NCBI GenBank assembly: GCA_902362455.1
Contig: CABIWJ010000007.1
Span: 62,001-126,000 of the forward strand
DNA: 64,000 nt
DNA from: Eubacteriaceae bacterium
GTDB lineage: Bacteria; Bacillota; Clostridia; Lachnospirales; Lachnospiraceae
Direction of reading: 5' to 3'
The position numbers and the translations under genes are program-made. Position 1 is the stretch's first letter, and each line of letters starts with the position of its first letter. The notes below the pieces were generated by a model. It did no database searches and was not told where the DNA came from. It saw nothing but the letters and a program-made list of their open reading frames with translations. Below are positions 26,183 to 33,579 of the stretch, piece by piece.

Positions 26183-27298
26183 ATGAGTAAATTAAACACA
26201 CCATTCAGATACGATTATGTAGGAAGCTTTTTAAGGCCAGAGGTTTTAAAGAAAGCAAGAGAAGATTATGAAAACGGTAAAATTACAAGAGAAGATTTAA
26301 CAAAAGTAGAAGATGAATGTATAACTAAACTTGTCAGCAAACAGAAAGAATTAGGATATAAAGTAATTACTGATGGTGAATTCAGAAGAGCAACATGGCA
26401 TTTAGATTTTATGTGGGGCTTTAATGGTGTCGGTCATCAGAAAACAGAGACAGGCTTACCATTCCATGGCGAAGCAGCAATGATTGATGATACTTATCTT
26501 ACAGGAAAAGTTTCACTTGGCGAACATCCTTTTATTGAGCATTTTAAATTCATCAAACAGTTTGAAGATGAGAATACAGTTGCAAAACTTACAATACCTG
26601 CACCAGCACAGTTCTTAGAACAGATGATTATGCCTTTTGCATGGGATAATTCTAAGAAATATTATAATACAGCAGATGAAATTGCTATAGATATTGCTAA
26701 TGGATACAAGAAATTCATCAAAGATGTATATGCAGCAGGATGCAGAAATCTTCAGTTAGATGACTGCTCATGGGGTATGTTAGTTGATGAAAATGCATGT
26801 CAGTTCTTTGGAACAGACAGCAAGGGATTAGAGAAAATAAAGAAACAGCTTGTAGATATCAACAACCTTGCAATTGTAGATAAACCAGAAGATATGATAA
26901 TTAATACACACGTATGCAGAGGAAATTTCCATTCTACATATGCAAGCAGTGGAGCGTATGACAGCGTTGCAGAAACATTATTTGCAAAGGAAAATGTAAA
27001 TGCATATTATTTAGAGTTCGATGATGAACGTTCAGGTGGTTTTGAATCACTTTCAAAGGTTACAGGTGATAAAAAGGTAGTTTTAGGTTTAATTACAACA
27101 AAATCTCCTGTATTAGAAGATAAGGAAACAGTTATTAAAAGAATTAATGAAGCTGCAAAATACATACCTCTTGACAGATTATACCTTAGTCCTCAGTGTG
27201 GTTTTGCATCATGCGAAATAGGCAATAAATTAACAGAAGAACAGCAGTGGGCAAAACTTAAATTAGTTAAAGAAATAGCTGAAGAAGTATGGAAATAA
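26183..27298 (+). CDS. Cobalamin-independent methionine synthase-like methyltransferase (YxjG/YxjH type)
   Basis: 371 residues, about half the length of MetE and corresponding to its catalytic C-terminal barrel. VGSFLRPEVL at the start, ITDGEFRRATWHLDF, LQLDDCSWG, the metal-site NTHVCRGN and SPQCGFASCE carry the zinc-binding His/Cys residues of the family. Such short MetE-like proteins transfer a methyl group to homocysteine (or a related thiol) from a donor other than full methyl-THF-polyglutamate in some cases. GGAGAT precedes ATG. The strong terminator downstream shows it is probably monocistronic. The donor is uncertain. Confidence 0.92.
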   Translation: MSKLNTPFRYDYVGSFLRPEVLKKAREDYENGKITREDLTKVEDECITKLVSKQKELGYKVITDGEFRRATWHLDFMWGFNGVGHQKTETGLPFHGEAAMIDDTYLTGKVSLGEHPFIEHFKFIKQFEDENTVAKLTIPAPAQFLEQMIMPFAWDNSKKYYNTADEIAIDIANGYKKFIKDVYAAGCRNLQLDDCSWGMLVDENACQFFGTDSKGLEKIKKQLVDINNLAIVDKPEDMIINTHVCRGNFHSTYASSGAYDSVAETLFAKENVNAYYLEFDDERSGGFESLSKVTGDKKVVLGLITTKSPVLEDKETVIKRINEAAKYIPLDRLYLSPQCGFASCEIGNKLTEEQQWAKLKLVKEIAEEVWK

Positions 27299-27365
27299 AA
27301 TAATTATTTATATATCAAATTTGCTTTAGCGGTTAAATAAAAATTAAATATTATGCGTAAAAAAT

Positions 27366-27428
27366 GACCTCTCTTGCAGGCAAATAAGTGAAATTAAATT
27401 TACTTAATGTCTGCAAGGGAGGTTTTTG
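27366..27428 (+). terminator. Strong rho-independent terminator
   Basis: GACCTCTCTTGCAG pairs with CTGCAAGGGAGGT around an AT-rich region that itself pairs (AAGT/ACTT). TTTTTG follows. It ends the MetE-like gene. Confidence 0.9.
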
Positions 27429-27448
27429 TATTTCAATTTCAAAAATGC

Positions 27449-27477
27449 TTGACAGATAAGTTACTTAGTGATATGGT
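27449..27477 (+). promoter_or_regulatory. Promoter with GntR-type repeats upstream of the YtrA-like regulator
   Basis: TTGACA (27449-27454), 17 bases and TATGGT (27472-27477). The spacer and downstream sequence hold related blocks, GTTACTTAGTGATATGG and GTTACATAAGTAATG, which suit an autoregulated GntR operator. Confidence 0.65.
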
Positions 27478-27567
27478 TAGTTACATAAGTAATGAACCAT
27501 ACAAGTAATTGCAAAAATACATATAAATTATTACTTTTGAGCTATCAAAGCAGGAAAGGAGGAGAAA

Positions 27568-27930
27568 ATGAACGAGATATTAACTCAGGAGAAATCAATC
27601 TACATACAGATTGCAGAAATGATTGAACGGGATATATTGCGGGATATCTTACTAGAGGAAGAGAAAGCACCAAGTACTAATGAACTTGCGAAACTCTATG
27701 CAATTAACCCGGCAACTGCAGCCAAAGGGATTAATATTCTTGTAGATAGAGGAATCCTATATAAGAAGCGTGGTATTGGAATGTTTGTTGTGAAAGGAGC
27801 CAAAGAGATGATAATGGCAAAAAGAAAAGAAGAATTTTATGATAATTATATAAAAAAGCTTTTGTTAGAGGCATCAAGTATTGGTATCAGCAAAGAAGAA
27901 CTTATAGATATGATTAAGAAAGAAGATTAA
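27568..27930 (+). CDS. GntR family regulator, YtrA subfamily
   Basis: 120 residues. The winged helix covers about 10-75, with APSTNELAKLYAINPATAAKG as the recognition region and RGIGMFV as the wing. A short C-terminal helical tail follows, without the ligand domain of FadR/HutC types, which is the YtrA layout. These regulators normally repress the ABC transporter encoded next to them and often respond to cell-wall-active compounds. GGAAAGGAGG precedes ATG. The ABC genes follow after 55 bases. Confidence 0.92.
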   Translation: MNEILTQEKSIYIQIAEMIERDILRDILLEEEKAPSTNELAKLYAINPATAAKGINILVDRGILYKKRGIGMFVVKGAKEMIMAKRKEEFYDNYIKKLLLEASSIGISKEELIDMIKKED

Positions 27931-27952
27931 AGAAAATTGCCTAAGGAATAGA

Positions 27953-27979
27953 GCAGATATTAAATTCTGCGGAATGGAG
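27953..27979 (+). promoter_or_regulatory. Hairpin plus CGGAATGGAG box at the ABC ATPase start
   Basis: GCAGA (27953-27957) and TCTGC (27966-27970) pair, and the 3' arm runs into GGAATGGAG, six bases before ATG 27986. It has the same design as the boxes at the MATE, dapF, priA and other starts. Confidence 0.5.
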
Positions 27980-27985
27980 AAAAGT

Positions 27986-28861
27986 ATGAGTGAAATGTTA
28001 TCATGTAAAGGAATATATAAAAAGTATGGAAATAAAGAAGTGCTTAAAGGTATAAATCTTGATATAGAAAAAGGAAAGATTTATGGTCTGATTGGCAGAA
28101 ACGGAGTGGGAAAGACAACGCTTTTATCAATAATGACAGGACAGAGTATGGCATCAGAAGGAGTTGTCACCTTAGATGGCGAAAAGGTATGGGAAAATAA
28201 AGATGTTATTAATAAAATCTGTTTCTCAAGAGAATTAAATCCTATGGCAGTAATGGGTAACAATAATATTAAGGTTAAGGAGTATCTGAGGATTGCTTCA
28301 ATATTTTATCCAAATTGGGATTCTGAAATGGCAGATGAACTTATTAAAGAATTCGAATTAAATGTAAAGAAGCAGATTTGCAAGTTATCTAAAGGTATGA
28401 TGTCAATGGTTACAATAATTGTTGCATTGGCAAGCAAGTCTGAATTTACATTTCTTGACGAACCGGTTGCCGGACTTGATGTTGTAGCAAGAGACCAGTT
28501 TTACCGCGCTTTATTAGATGAATATGATAAGACAGGCAGAACATTTGTAATATCTACACATATCATAGAAGAGGCAGCAGACATTTTCGAGGAAGTAATT
28601 ATTATGAAAAATGGTCAGGTCATTCTTAAAGAGAATACGGTAGAACTTCTAGACAGAGCATTTCATATAAGTGGAAAAGCTGAAGAAGTAGATAAGTTAG
28701 TGGAGGGTATGGAAGTACATCACAGAGAAAATATTGGAAGAAGCAAGGGCGTAACAGTTTTAGCAAAACCGGGCGAACGAATAAATGCAAATGCTGATGT
28801 AAGTGTACAGCCTGTTAATTTGCAAAATCTATTCGTGGCATTATGTGGCAAGGGGGAATAG
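27986..28861 (+). CDS. ABC transporter ATP-binding protein
   Basis: About 291 residues. The single nucleotide-binding domain has Walker A GRNGVGKTT (about 36-44), a weakly conserved signature LSKGMMS, and Walker B FTFLDEPVAGLD. The LSKGM signature is typical of the YtrB/BcrA-like exporters that follow GntR regulators. The C-terminal 70 residues have no known domain. ATG 27974 overlaps the ribosome site GGAG, so ATG 27986 is taken as the start. It is coupled to the membrane protein that begins three bases after its stop. Confidence 0.93.
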   Translation: MSEMLSCKGIYKKYGNKEVLKGINLDIEKGKIYGLIGRNGVGKTTLLSIMTGQSMASEGVVTLDGEKVWENKDVINKICFSRELNPMAVMGNNNIKVKEYLRIASIFYPNWDSEMADELIKEFELNVKKQICKLSKGMMSMVTIIVALASKSEFTFLDEPVAGLDVVARDQFYRALLDEYDKTGRTFVISTHIIEEAADIFEEVIIMKNGQVILKENTVELLDRAFHISGKAEEVDKLVEGMEVHHRENIGRSKGVTVLAKPGERINANADVSVQPVNLQNLFVALCGKGE

Positions 28862-28864
28862 ATT

Positions 28865-29488
28865 ATGACAGAGATTAAAGGAATTACAAGACAGGCATTA
28901 AAAAATCTGCTTGTTAGTTTTTTGACATTTGCATTAGTGATAATATTTTTTGCCTTTTTAAGTGCTCCAACTTATTCTAAAATGTCGAGAATAGGAATGG
29001 TATATACATTATATTTTAATTTATTTGTTATGCTTACATATGTAATTTCATTTACGACTTGTTATTTAAGAGTATATATTGCATTTGGAAGTACAAGAAG
29101 AAGACTCTTCATAAGTAAAAATATTGTGGCATTAGGTCTTATATGTATAGTAAATATAGTAGATATGATTGTATATGTGATATTTGATAAAATGGAACTT
29201 ACAAGAATTATTGGTTCAATTATAATATGTATTTTGGTTTTGGCGGCAGGCGAAATACTATCATTAATAATTTATAAATATGGAATGAAAGGTTATGTTA
29301 TAAGCTGTATGCTTGGTGGATTTGTCGGGGGATTATGTGGAGGAGGAGTTTTTCCGGCATCATTAATCAGAAAATATCTGCAAATGCCAGTTGTATGCTT
29401 AAGTGTTTTTGCCGTAAGCATTATCATCTATGCTGTGATTGAATATTTAGAATGGAAAATGATTTATAAATATGAGATAAGAACCTGA
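28865..29488 (+). CDS. ABC permease-like membrane protein
   Basis: 207 residues with about six hydrophobic segments and a cytoplasmic FGSTRRRLFISKN loop, a pattern common in small ABC-2-type permeases of GntR/ABC cassettes. It starts three bases after the ATPase gene with GGGGGAATAG upstream, so it should form the membrane half of that transporter. The substrate is unknown; a defence against cell-envelope stress is only family inference. Confidence 0.8.
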   Translation: MTEIKGITRQALKNLLVSFLTFALVIIFFAFLSAPTYSKMSRIGMVYTLYFNLFVMLTYVISFTTCYLRVYIAFGSTRRRLFISKNIVALGLICIVNIVDMIVYVIFDKMELTRIIGSIIICILVLAAGEILSLIIYKYGMKGYVISCMLGGFVGGLCGGGVFPASLIRKYLQMPVVCLSVFAVSIIIYAVIEYLEWKMIYKYEIRT

Positions 29489-29499
29489 TAAATATAAAA

Positions 29500-29588
29500 T
29501 AAGAGCCAAATAAGTGCTAAATCTTTAAAATCATATTATGACCTGACTTTCTAAAGATGGTTTAAAGTAAATACTTACCTGACTCTTA
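29500..29588. terminator. Nested hairpin between convergent genes
   Basis: TAAGAGCCAAATAAGT (29500-29515) pairs imperfectly with ACTTACCTGACTCTTA (29573-29588), and ATCTTTA/TAAAGAT pair inside. The location between convergent genes suggests a two-way terminator, although T-tracts are poor. Confidence 0.5.
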
Positions 29589-29600
29589 GATAAAGATATA

Positions 29601-30443
29601 TTAGTCTGCTTTTAAATCATTTTTATGGATTACATATATCGCAACACCGATAAAAATCATACCACCGATTATGTTTCCGATTGTTACATAGCTAAAGCAT
29701 ACAAGGCTTTTTGGTGATAATAAAGCATCACATTGTGAAGAAGTCAAACCATATAATTCCTGCGCTTTATTTACGTAATCAGAATTAGTAGCTGCTAACA
29801 TTCCGGCTGGAATATAGAACATATTTGCAACGCAATGCTCGAAACCGCAGATAACGAAAGCCATAATAGGAAAGAATACGGAAAGTATTTTGCCTGTTAC
29901 ATCTTTAGCGGCTGAAGCCATAAGTATTGCAAGGCATACTAAGATGTTACAGAGAATACCGCTTGTGAAACCTGCCAAAGGCTTAATATTAGTTTTACCA
30001 ATTGCGACTTTTATGGTATATGCACCAAGACCACCGTTTGAGTAATCAAACTGACCTGAAAAGAAAAGTAATATATCGATTATCAATGCACCTAAAAGGT
30101 TGCTTAGGTAGACAACTACAAGGTTTCTTACTACTGATAAACCACTGATTTTCTTATTCATATATGCCATTATTAACATACAGTTTCCGGTAAATAATTC
30201 GCCACCGACTAATATAACAAGCATTAAACCGACAGGGAATACAGCTCCGGCTAAGGTTCTTGCAAGTCCGACATTGCTTATGTTATGAACTGCTACGTTA
30301 CTCGCAGCACCGCCGAGTGCGATGAAAGCGCCTGCGAAAATACCTAACATAATCATTTTGAAAAGTGAAAGATTTGCTTTAGTAATCTGCCCGTCAATAT
30401 TATTTTGTACAACCTCTGTAGGTGTATAGAAATTGTTTTGCAT
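29601..30443 (-). CDS. Formate/nitrite transporter family channel
   Basis: 280 residues with the six-helix FNT fold. GIFAGAFIALGGAASNVAVH is the first signature. GGELFTGNC and the FGFEHCVANM-like stretch (here CGFEHCVANMFYIPAGM, with the central His) form the pore motif shared by FocA and NirC. FocA moves formate and NirC nitrite or hydrosulfide; in a fermenter with formate-THF ligase, formate is the likelier cargo, but sequence alone does not decide. AAGGAGAT precedes ATG. It is a single gene with its own promoter. Confidence 0.94.
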   Translation of the reverse strand: MQNNFYTPTEVVQNNIDGQITKANLSLFKMIMLGIFAGAFIALGGAASNVAVHNISNVGLARTLAGAVFPVGLMLVILVGGELFTGNCMLIMAYMNKKISGLSVVRNLVVVYLSNLLGALIIDILLFFSGQFDYSNGGLGAYTIKVAIGKTNIKPLAGFTSGILCNILVCLAILMASAAKDVTGKILSVFFPIMAFVICGFEHCVANMFYIPAGMLAATNSDYVNKAQELYGLTSSQCDALLSPKSLVCFSYVTIGNIIGGMIFIGVAIYVIHKNDLKAD

Positions 30444-30476
30444 TAGTGAAATCTCCTTAATAATATAATAATTATT

Positions 30477-30541
30477 ATCCTAATGATAAGCAAAACAAAA
30501 GTCAATAAAAATACGAAAATAATAATGTATTAATTTTCGTA
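30477..30541 (-). promoter_or_regulatory. Promoter and inverted repeat upstream of the FNT channel
   Basis: On the minus strand TTGACT (30505-30500), 17 bases and TAGGAT (30482-30477). Upstream of the -35, TACGAAAAT (30512-30520) and ATTTTCGTA (30533-30541) form a perfect 9-bp inverted repeat with a 12-base gap, a likely regulator site. Confidence 0.6.
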
Positions 30542-30606
30542 CAGAAATAGAGAATAGAATAAAAGAAAGAATGTTACCGCATTTATCGTATACGATAACT
30601 TTGAAT

Positions 30607-30641
30607 GGCAGGCAATGAAAATGAAATACCTGCAGAATGGA
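30607..30641 (+). promoter_or_regulatory. Hairpin plus GCAGAATGGAG box at a membrane-protein start
   Basis: GCAGG (30608-30612) pairs with CCTGC (30629-30633), followed directly by AGAATGGAG and ATG 30649. Confidence 0.5.
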
Positions 30642-30648
30642 GAGAATT

Positions 30649-31371
30649 ATGACTGTTAAATTATTTAAGATGAGTTACAGAAAACTACTAATATTTTTAT
30701 TATGTATGGCAGCAAGTTTTTTTGTGGGTTTAACCATACAGCTAATCAATGGAGACAGTGATAGCCAGCAGATTTCGATAATAATGACTATATTAATTAC
30801 ATGCTTTTTTGAATTTTTTTTCATACCGATGGGAATGGCAAATGATTTTAAAATATATATACAGATGGGTGGAACCAGAAAATCTTTCTACATTGCAGAA
30901 TTGATTTTTGAAATCGTAAAGTATCTGATATTAACAGTATTCTTAGCAATTTCATATAAGTTTCAAAAGCAGATATATAATAAAGCAGGTAAAGAAAGCT
31001 GCCTTATAAATGAGCATATGGATAAGTATATAAATATCGGCTCTGTTTTATTATTGATTGGCTTTGTAATAGCACTGATGATGTTGCTATCGGCATTAGC
31101 TGTAATGTATAAAGAAAAAGTATATATTATAATATGGATAGTTTATCTTGTAGTATGTATGATACCTGTACAGCTGCATAATTTAGAAGAAAATGATAAT
31201 GACTCAATGCCTGCACGATTTGCATTATGGATTAAGAATAAAGCGTGGTTTAGTAACTTAAAAGATATGATTCTTAATCCTGATATGACACAGGTATATC
31301 TGGCAGCAGGAAGTCTTACAGTTTTGTGCCTTGTAATTTCCTATCTTATAATAGCAAGGAAAGATTATTAA
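30649..31371 (+). CDS. Integral membrane protein related to small ABC permeases
   Basis: About 240 residues with six hydrophobic segments. A cytoplasmic loop IQMGGTRKSFYIAE resembles FGSTRRRLFISK in the permease at 28865, so the two are probably distant relatives. No ATPase gene adjoins, so it is an orphan half-transporter or uses the nearby ATPase. ATG 30649 is chosen because GGAG (30639-30642) lies seven bases upstream and overlaps the earlier ATG at 30637. Its substrate is unknown. Confidence 0.75.
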   Translation: MTVKLFKMSYRKLLIFLLCMAASFFVGLTIQLINGDSDSQQISIIMTILITCFFEFFFIPMGMANDFKIYIQMGGTRKSFYIAELIFEIVKYLILTVFLAISYKFQKQIYNKAGKESCLINEHMDKYINIGSVLLLIGFVIALMMLLSALAVMYKEKVYIIIWIVYLVVCMIPVQLHNLEENDNDSMPARFALWIKNKAWFSNLKDMILNPDMTQVYLAAGSLTVLCLVISYLIIARKDY

Positions 31372-31418
31372 TTCAGAATAAGCATTTATATAATACAGAA
31401 TACAAAAACAAACAAAAG

Positions 31419-31446
31419 TTGACATATAATGGTTTTGTGATATAAT
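31419..31446 (+). promoter_or_regulatory. Sigma-A promoter of the NlpC/P60 gene
   Basis: TTGACA (31419-31424), a 16-base spacer and TATAAT (31441-31446), about 115 bases before the coding start. The leader contains three GTAACA repeats at about 31455-31480, of unknown meaning. Confidence 0.8.
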
Positions 31447-31561
31447 AAGTTCGTAACAAATGTAACATTTTTGTAACAATTGAACAAATAACAATTGGTC
31501 AAATTAAGCAAATGTAATAATAACTAAGTATACAAAGACAAATATTCAGAGAGGTATACAA

Positions 31562-32863
31562 GTGAAAAAGGACGATATCATGAAATACAGAAAAAATATA
31601 GCATATGGAGTTACAGGAGTGGCATTAGCTAGTTTTATGATAACTGGAATACATATGCAGACAGATGCTAAGAGTAATAAGGCAAAATTTGAAGGCAATA
31701 TTTCAGCAGAAGTAACCATTCCATCAGCAGGAATTGCTAAATTATTAGTAAATAATGAGAATGAGAATAGTGCTAAAAGTAATAAAAATGAAGATAAAAG
31801 TGTTGATAATAAATTATCAGGTGGTATAGCTTCAATTCTTAATAATTATTATATAGATACACTTGCCAATGAAAGTAAGGTAAGTATTAAAGCTGTAGAT
31901 ACAGTTCTTAGTATGTTACCCGCCGAAGATACAGAGGATACTAAAGAAACAGAAACAACAGATAAAGCAGCAGAAGAGGCTGCACAGGAAGAACAGCCAC
32001 AGCAGCCACAGCAGGTAAGTTCAATTGTAGCAGGATATAATGTACTAGGTGTAGCAAACGTTACAAACTACTTAAATGTAAGAGAGACACCTGATTTAGA
32101 TGGAAAAGTTCTTGGTAAGCTTCCTATGAATGCAGGTTGTGAGATACTTGAGACACTTGATGGCTGGTATAAGATATCCTCAGGAAGCGTTGAGGGTTAT
32201 GTAAGTGCTGAATATCTTCTTACCGGTGCAGAGGCAAATGAAAGAGCATCAGGTTGTTTAGCAACAGTTGCTAAAGTTAAAGCAGATATGCTTATGGTAA
32301 GAGAAGAGCCTAATACAGATTGTACAATTCTGACAAGAGTTGCATATGATGAAGAATTAGAAGCTGTAGAGTTATTAGACGGCTGGGTAAAAGTTAATAT
32401 AGATAATAAATTCGGATATGTAAGTGCAGAATATGTCGATGTCTATCAGACATTACCTAAGGGTGTAACAATAGAAGAGTTATCATACGGTAACGGAATA
32501 TCTAATACAACAGTTGACTTGATAGAATATGCAAAACAATTCTTAGGCAATCCATATGTTTATGGAGGAACAAGTCTTACTAATGGTACTGACTGTTCTG
32601 GATTCACAATGAGAATATTTGAACACTTTGGATATGGTCTTAGCAGAACTTCAAGAGAACAGGCTAATAATGGTACAAGAGTATCACTTTCAGAGATTCA
32701 GCCGGGTGATTTATTATTCTATAGCCATGGAGGTTCAATTGGACATGTTGCGATATACATTGGAAATGGTCAGATTATTCATGCCAGCACAGAGAGAACA
32801 GGTATAATAATTGGAAATGCTTTCTATACAACACCAGTGTGTGCTACAAGAATCATTAACTAA
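31562..32863 (+). CDS. Secreted SH3-NlpC/P60 peptidoglycan hydrolase
   Basis: 433 residues. A signal or anchor segment (about 12-30) is followed by an acidic, Gln/Glu-rich linker. Two bacterial SH3 domains lie at about 158-220 and 235-297, each with an LMVREEPN- or LNVRETPD-type strand and a GWVKV or GWYKI turn. A C-terminal NlpC/P60 peptidase covers about 318-430, with catalytic Cys in TDCSGFT and His in GHVAIYIG, and a third polar residue at IIHAS. Such enzymes cut between D-Glu and the diamino acid of wall peptides during growth or division. GTG 31562 follows AGAGG; an ATG at 31580 with AAGGA upstream is an alternative. Confidence 0.93.
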   Translation: MKKDDIMKYRKNIAYGVTGVALASFMITGIHMQTDAKSNKAKFEGNISAEVTIPSAGIAKLLVNNENENSAKSNKNEDKSVDNKLSGGIASILNNYYIDTLANESKVSIKAVDTVLSMLPAEDTEDTKETETTDKAAEEAAQEEQPQQPQQVSSIVAGYNVLGVANVTNYLNVRETPDLDGKVLGKLPMNAGCEILETLDGWYKISSGSVEGYVSAEYLLTGAEANERASGCLATVAKVKADMLMVREEPNTDCTILTRVAYDEELEAVELLDGWVKVNIDNKFGYVSAEYVDVYQTLPKGVTIEELSYGNGISNTTVDLIEYAKQFLGNPYVYGGTSLTNGTDCSGFTMRIFEHFGYGLSRTSREQANNGTRVSLSEIQPGDLLFYSHGGSIGHVAIYIGNGQIIHASTERTGIIIGNAFYTTPVCATRIIN

Positions 32864-32906
32864 ATTTATTAATATCAATGTAAAGTTGTAATAGTTAATT
32901 TAATTA

Positions 32907-32935
32907 TAGACAAAGCCGGATGGCTATGTTATAAT
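32907..32935 (+). promoter_or_regulatory. Promoter of rpsO
   Basis: TAGACA (32907-32912), exactly 17 bases, then TATAAT (32930-32935), about 95 bases before rpsO. Confidence 0.75.
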
Positions 32936-32939
32936 ATAT

Positions 32940-33020
32940 AAGGTTTATGCCAAAAGTTTAGCGTACTCTTGGTTATAGGACACTCCGACCTGTTACTAAG
33001 CGTATAGCGATTAAAAATTA
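32940..33020 (+). promoter_or_regulatory. Possible S15 autoregulatory leader
   Basis: The roughly 90-base leader between the promoter and the AGGAGGAA ribosome site can form CCAA/TTGG and GCGTAC-type pairings with the later AAGCGTATAGCG. S15 represses its own mRNA through such leaders in many bacteria. I cannot match it to a named leader class. Confidence 0.35.
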
Positions 33021-33032
33021 GGAGGAATTATT

Positions 33033-33299
33033 ATGATTTCAAAGGAAAAGAAAGCAGAACTTATTGCAGCTTATGGAAGACAGCCTGGTGACACAGGATC
33101 TCCAGAGGTACAGATTGCTATTTTAACAGAAAGAATCAGAGAGTTAACAGAGCATTTAAAAGTTCATCAGAAAGATCATCATTCAAGAAGAGGACTTCTT
33201 AAATTAGTAGGTCAGAGAAGAGGACTTCTTGCATACTTAAAGGAAACTGATCTTGAAGGATATCGTGCATTAATTGAGAAATTAGGTATCAGAAAATAA
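33033..33299 (+). CDS. rpsO: 30S ribosomal protein S15
   Basis: 88 residues, the usual length. [17 protein letters not shown] and [21 protein letters not shown] are the 16S-binding signatures. S15 binds the 16S central domain early in small-subunit assembly. AGGAGG is eight bases upstream. A terminator follows, separating it from pnp, the gene that conventionally comes next. Confidence 0.98.
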   Translation: MISKEKKAELIAAYGRQPGDTGSPEVQIAILTERIRELTEHLKVHQKDHHSRRGLLKLVGQRRGLLAYLKETDLEGYRALIEKLGIRK

Positions 33300-33335
33300 T
33301 CAATATCTAGTATCTGAAAGATATTATGCATATTC

Positions 33336-33362
33336 GGGGCGGCCAAAACCGCCCCATTTTTT
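33336..33362 (+). terminator. Terminator after rpsO
   Basis: GGGGCGG and CCGCCCC form a GC-rich stem with a CCAAAA loop, followed by ATTTTTT. It is the clearest intrinsic terminator in the window. Confidence 0.95.
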
Positions 33363-33413
33363 GAAATTAAATATTTATGGTTATCCAATAAAGAGGCATT
33401 GCAAATCCGAGAC

Positions 33414-33476
33414 CACTGAAAAGATTATAATTATTATTGTTTTTTTATGGAAGATAGAATTATAAGCTTTTCAGTG
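33414..33476 (+). promoter_or_regulatory. Long hairpin in the pnp leader region
   Basis: CACTGAAAAGATTATAATT (33414-33432) pairs with AATTATAAGCTTTTCAGTG (33458-33476), 18 of 19 positions, with a 25-base loop. GGCGAAAGCC follows. Its position ahead of pnp recalls the RNase III-cut stem that lets PNPase control its own mRNA in enteric bacteria, but a terminator or attenuator is also possible. Confidence 0.55.
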
Positions 33477-33579
33477 TTTTCGGCGAAAGCCTTTTATATA
33501 ATAAAGGGTAACGTGAAATTCAAAAATGGAGAAATTAAAATAATGAAAGGAAGGCAGAAACAAACTGCAAGGTAAAAAA

